Assembly (NCBI GenBank): GCA_015222405.1
Contig: JADFVG010000128.1
Span: 1-6,360 of the forward strand
DNA: 6,360 nt
Source of the DNA: Chloroflexota bacterium
GTDB lineage: Bacteria; Chloroflexota; Dehalococcoidia; E44-bin15
Reading direction: 5' to 3'
In this document: positions 6,211-6,360 of the stretch, piece after piece
Layout: each line of letters opens with the position of its first letter
Numbering within the stretch: the first letter of the stretch is position 1
Position numbers and translations under genes: made by a program
Notes under the pieces: generated by a model
Database searches by the model: none
What the model was told of the DNA's origin: nothing
Seen by the model: the letters and a program-made list of their open reading frames with translations, nothing else

Positions 6211-6360
6211 TGTCCAGGGCATGGGCTGATCTCGTTCAGAAAGATAGGTGACACATGAGTTATGAGAAGGTTGTATGATGGCTGCACTATGAGTGTTTAT
6301 GGTAGCGTGATCCCTGGGGCCAGACGCCTGGCGGGTCTTGGGGTAGAGCTGTCTAAACCA
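6211..6360 (+). mobile_element. Possible left end of an IS481-like insertion sequence (3' partial)
   Basis: This is the tentative reading of the window's right edge. IS481-family elements usually begin with TGT. TGTCCAGGGC at 6211 lies 78 bases before a candidate transposase start, a plausible terminal-repeat distance. The opposite end is outside the window, so neither the inverted repeat nor a target duplication can be seen. If this is not an IS, the region is simply intergenic with an ORF starting near its end. Confidence 0.25.
6289..6360 (+). CDS. Possible N-terminus of an IS481/rve-type transposase (3' partial)
   Basis: From ATG 6289 the frame is open to the window edge for 24 codons, with the central text VIPGARRLAGLGVELSKP. 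This resembles the opening of helix-turn-helix/rve integrases of the IS481 group, where an ARxLAxLGVxLSxxA segment precedes the winged HTH and the DDE domain. Only this short segment is visible, so the family call is weak. The frame is open back to TGA 6256, and ATG 6262 is an alternative start; neither start has a convincing ribosome site. Confidence 0.33.
   Translation, partial: MSVYGSVIPGARRLAGLGVELSKP

Overview
This window is most of one forward-strand operon from a strict anaerobe. It encodes a four-subunit 2-oxoacid:ferredoxin oxidoreductase (POR type, most likely pyruvate) together with a three-gene NADH-dehydrogenase (diaphorase) module. Iron-sulfur proteins dominate, the oxidoreductase is oxygen-sensitive by family, and no respiratory membrane subunit is visible. 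The style suits an uncultivated anaerobic bacterium such as a Dehalococcoidia-like Chloroflexota or a deep-branching sulfate reducer or syntroph. The taxonomic guess is inference only.

Layout: 1-192 is the C-terminal end of the POR gamma subunit. After a 141-base purine-rich gap come a NuoE/HoxE-like [2Fe-2S] protein (334-792), a long NuoF/HndC-like FMN/NAD(P)H subunit (812-2740) and a short NuoG-N-terminus-like iron-sulfur protein (2737-3348). An 84-base gap holding a possible 13-codon leader ORF separates these from POR delta (3433-3729), alpha (3726-4931) and beta (4942-5874). ATGA stop/start overlaps join NuoF to the NuoG-like gene and PorD to PorA. All other main genes carry good Shine-Dalgarno sites. 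A tRNA-Pro(UGG) gene with encoded CCA and its own probable promoter follows (5937-6012). The last 348 bases hold a small reverse-strand ORF resembling a ribbon-helix-helix antitoxin (6044-6187) and, at the window edge, what may be the left end and first codons of an IS481-type element.

How the genes work together: alpha and beta bind thiamine diphosphate and oxidatively decarboxylate a 2-oxoacid with CoA (or run in reverse). Electrons leave through the beta [4Fe-4S] cluster and the delta 2[4Fe-4S] ferredoxin. The NuoE/F/G-like module would normally join a hydrogenase or formate dehydrogenase, but no such catalytic gene is seen here. Instead the module sits inside the por gene set, between gamma and delta. 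The simplest inference is a soluble complex or tightly coupled pair linking 2-oxoacid oxidation to NAD(P)H and ferredoxin, possibly by flavin-based electron bifurcation or confurcation. Cysteine motifs predict about 11 clusters: three [2Fe-2S] and eight [4Fe-4S]. The main open points are this arrangement and an altered nucleotide-site motif in the NuoF-like subunit.
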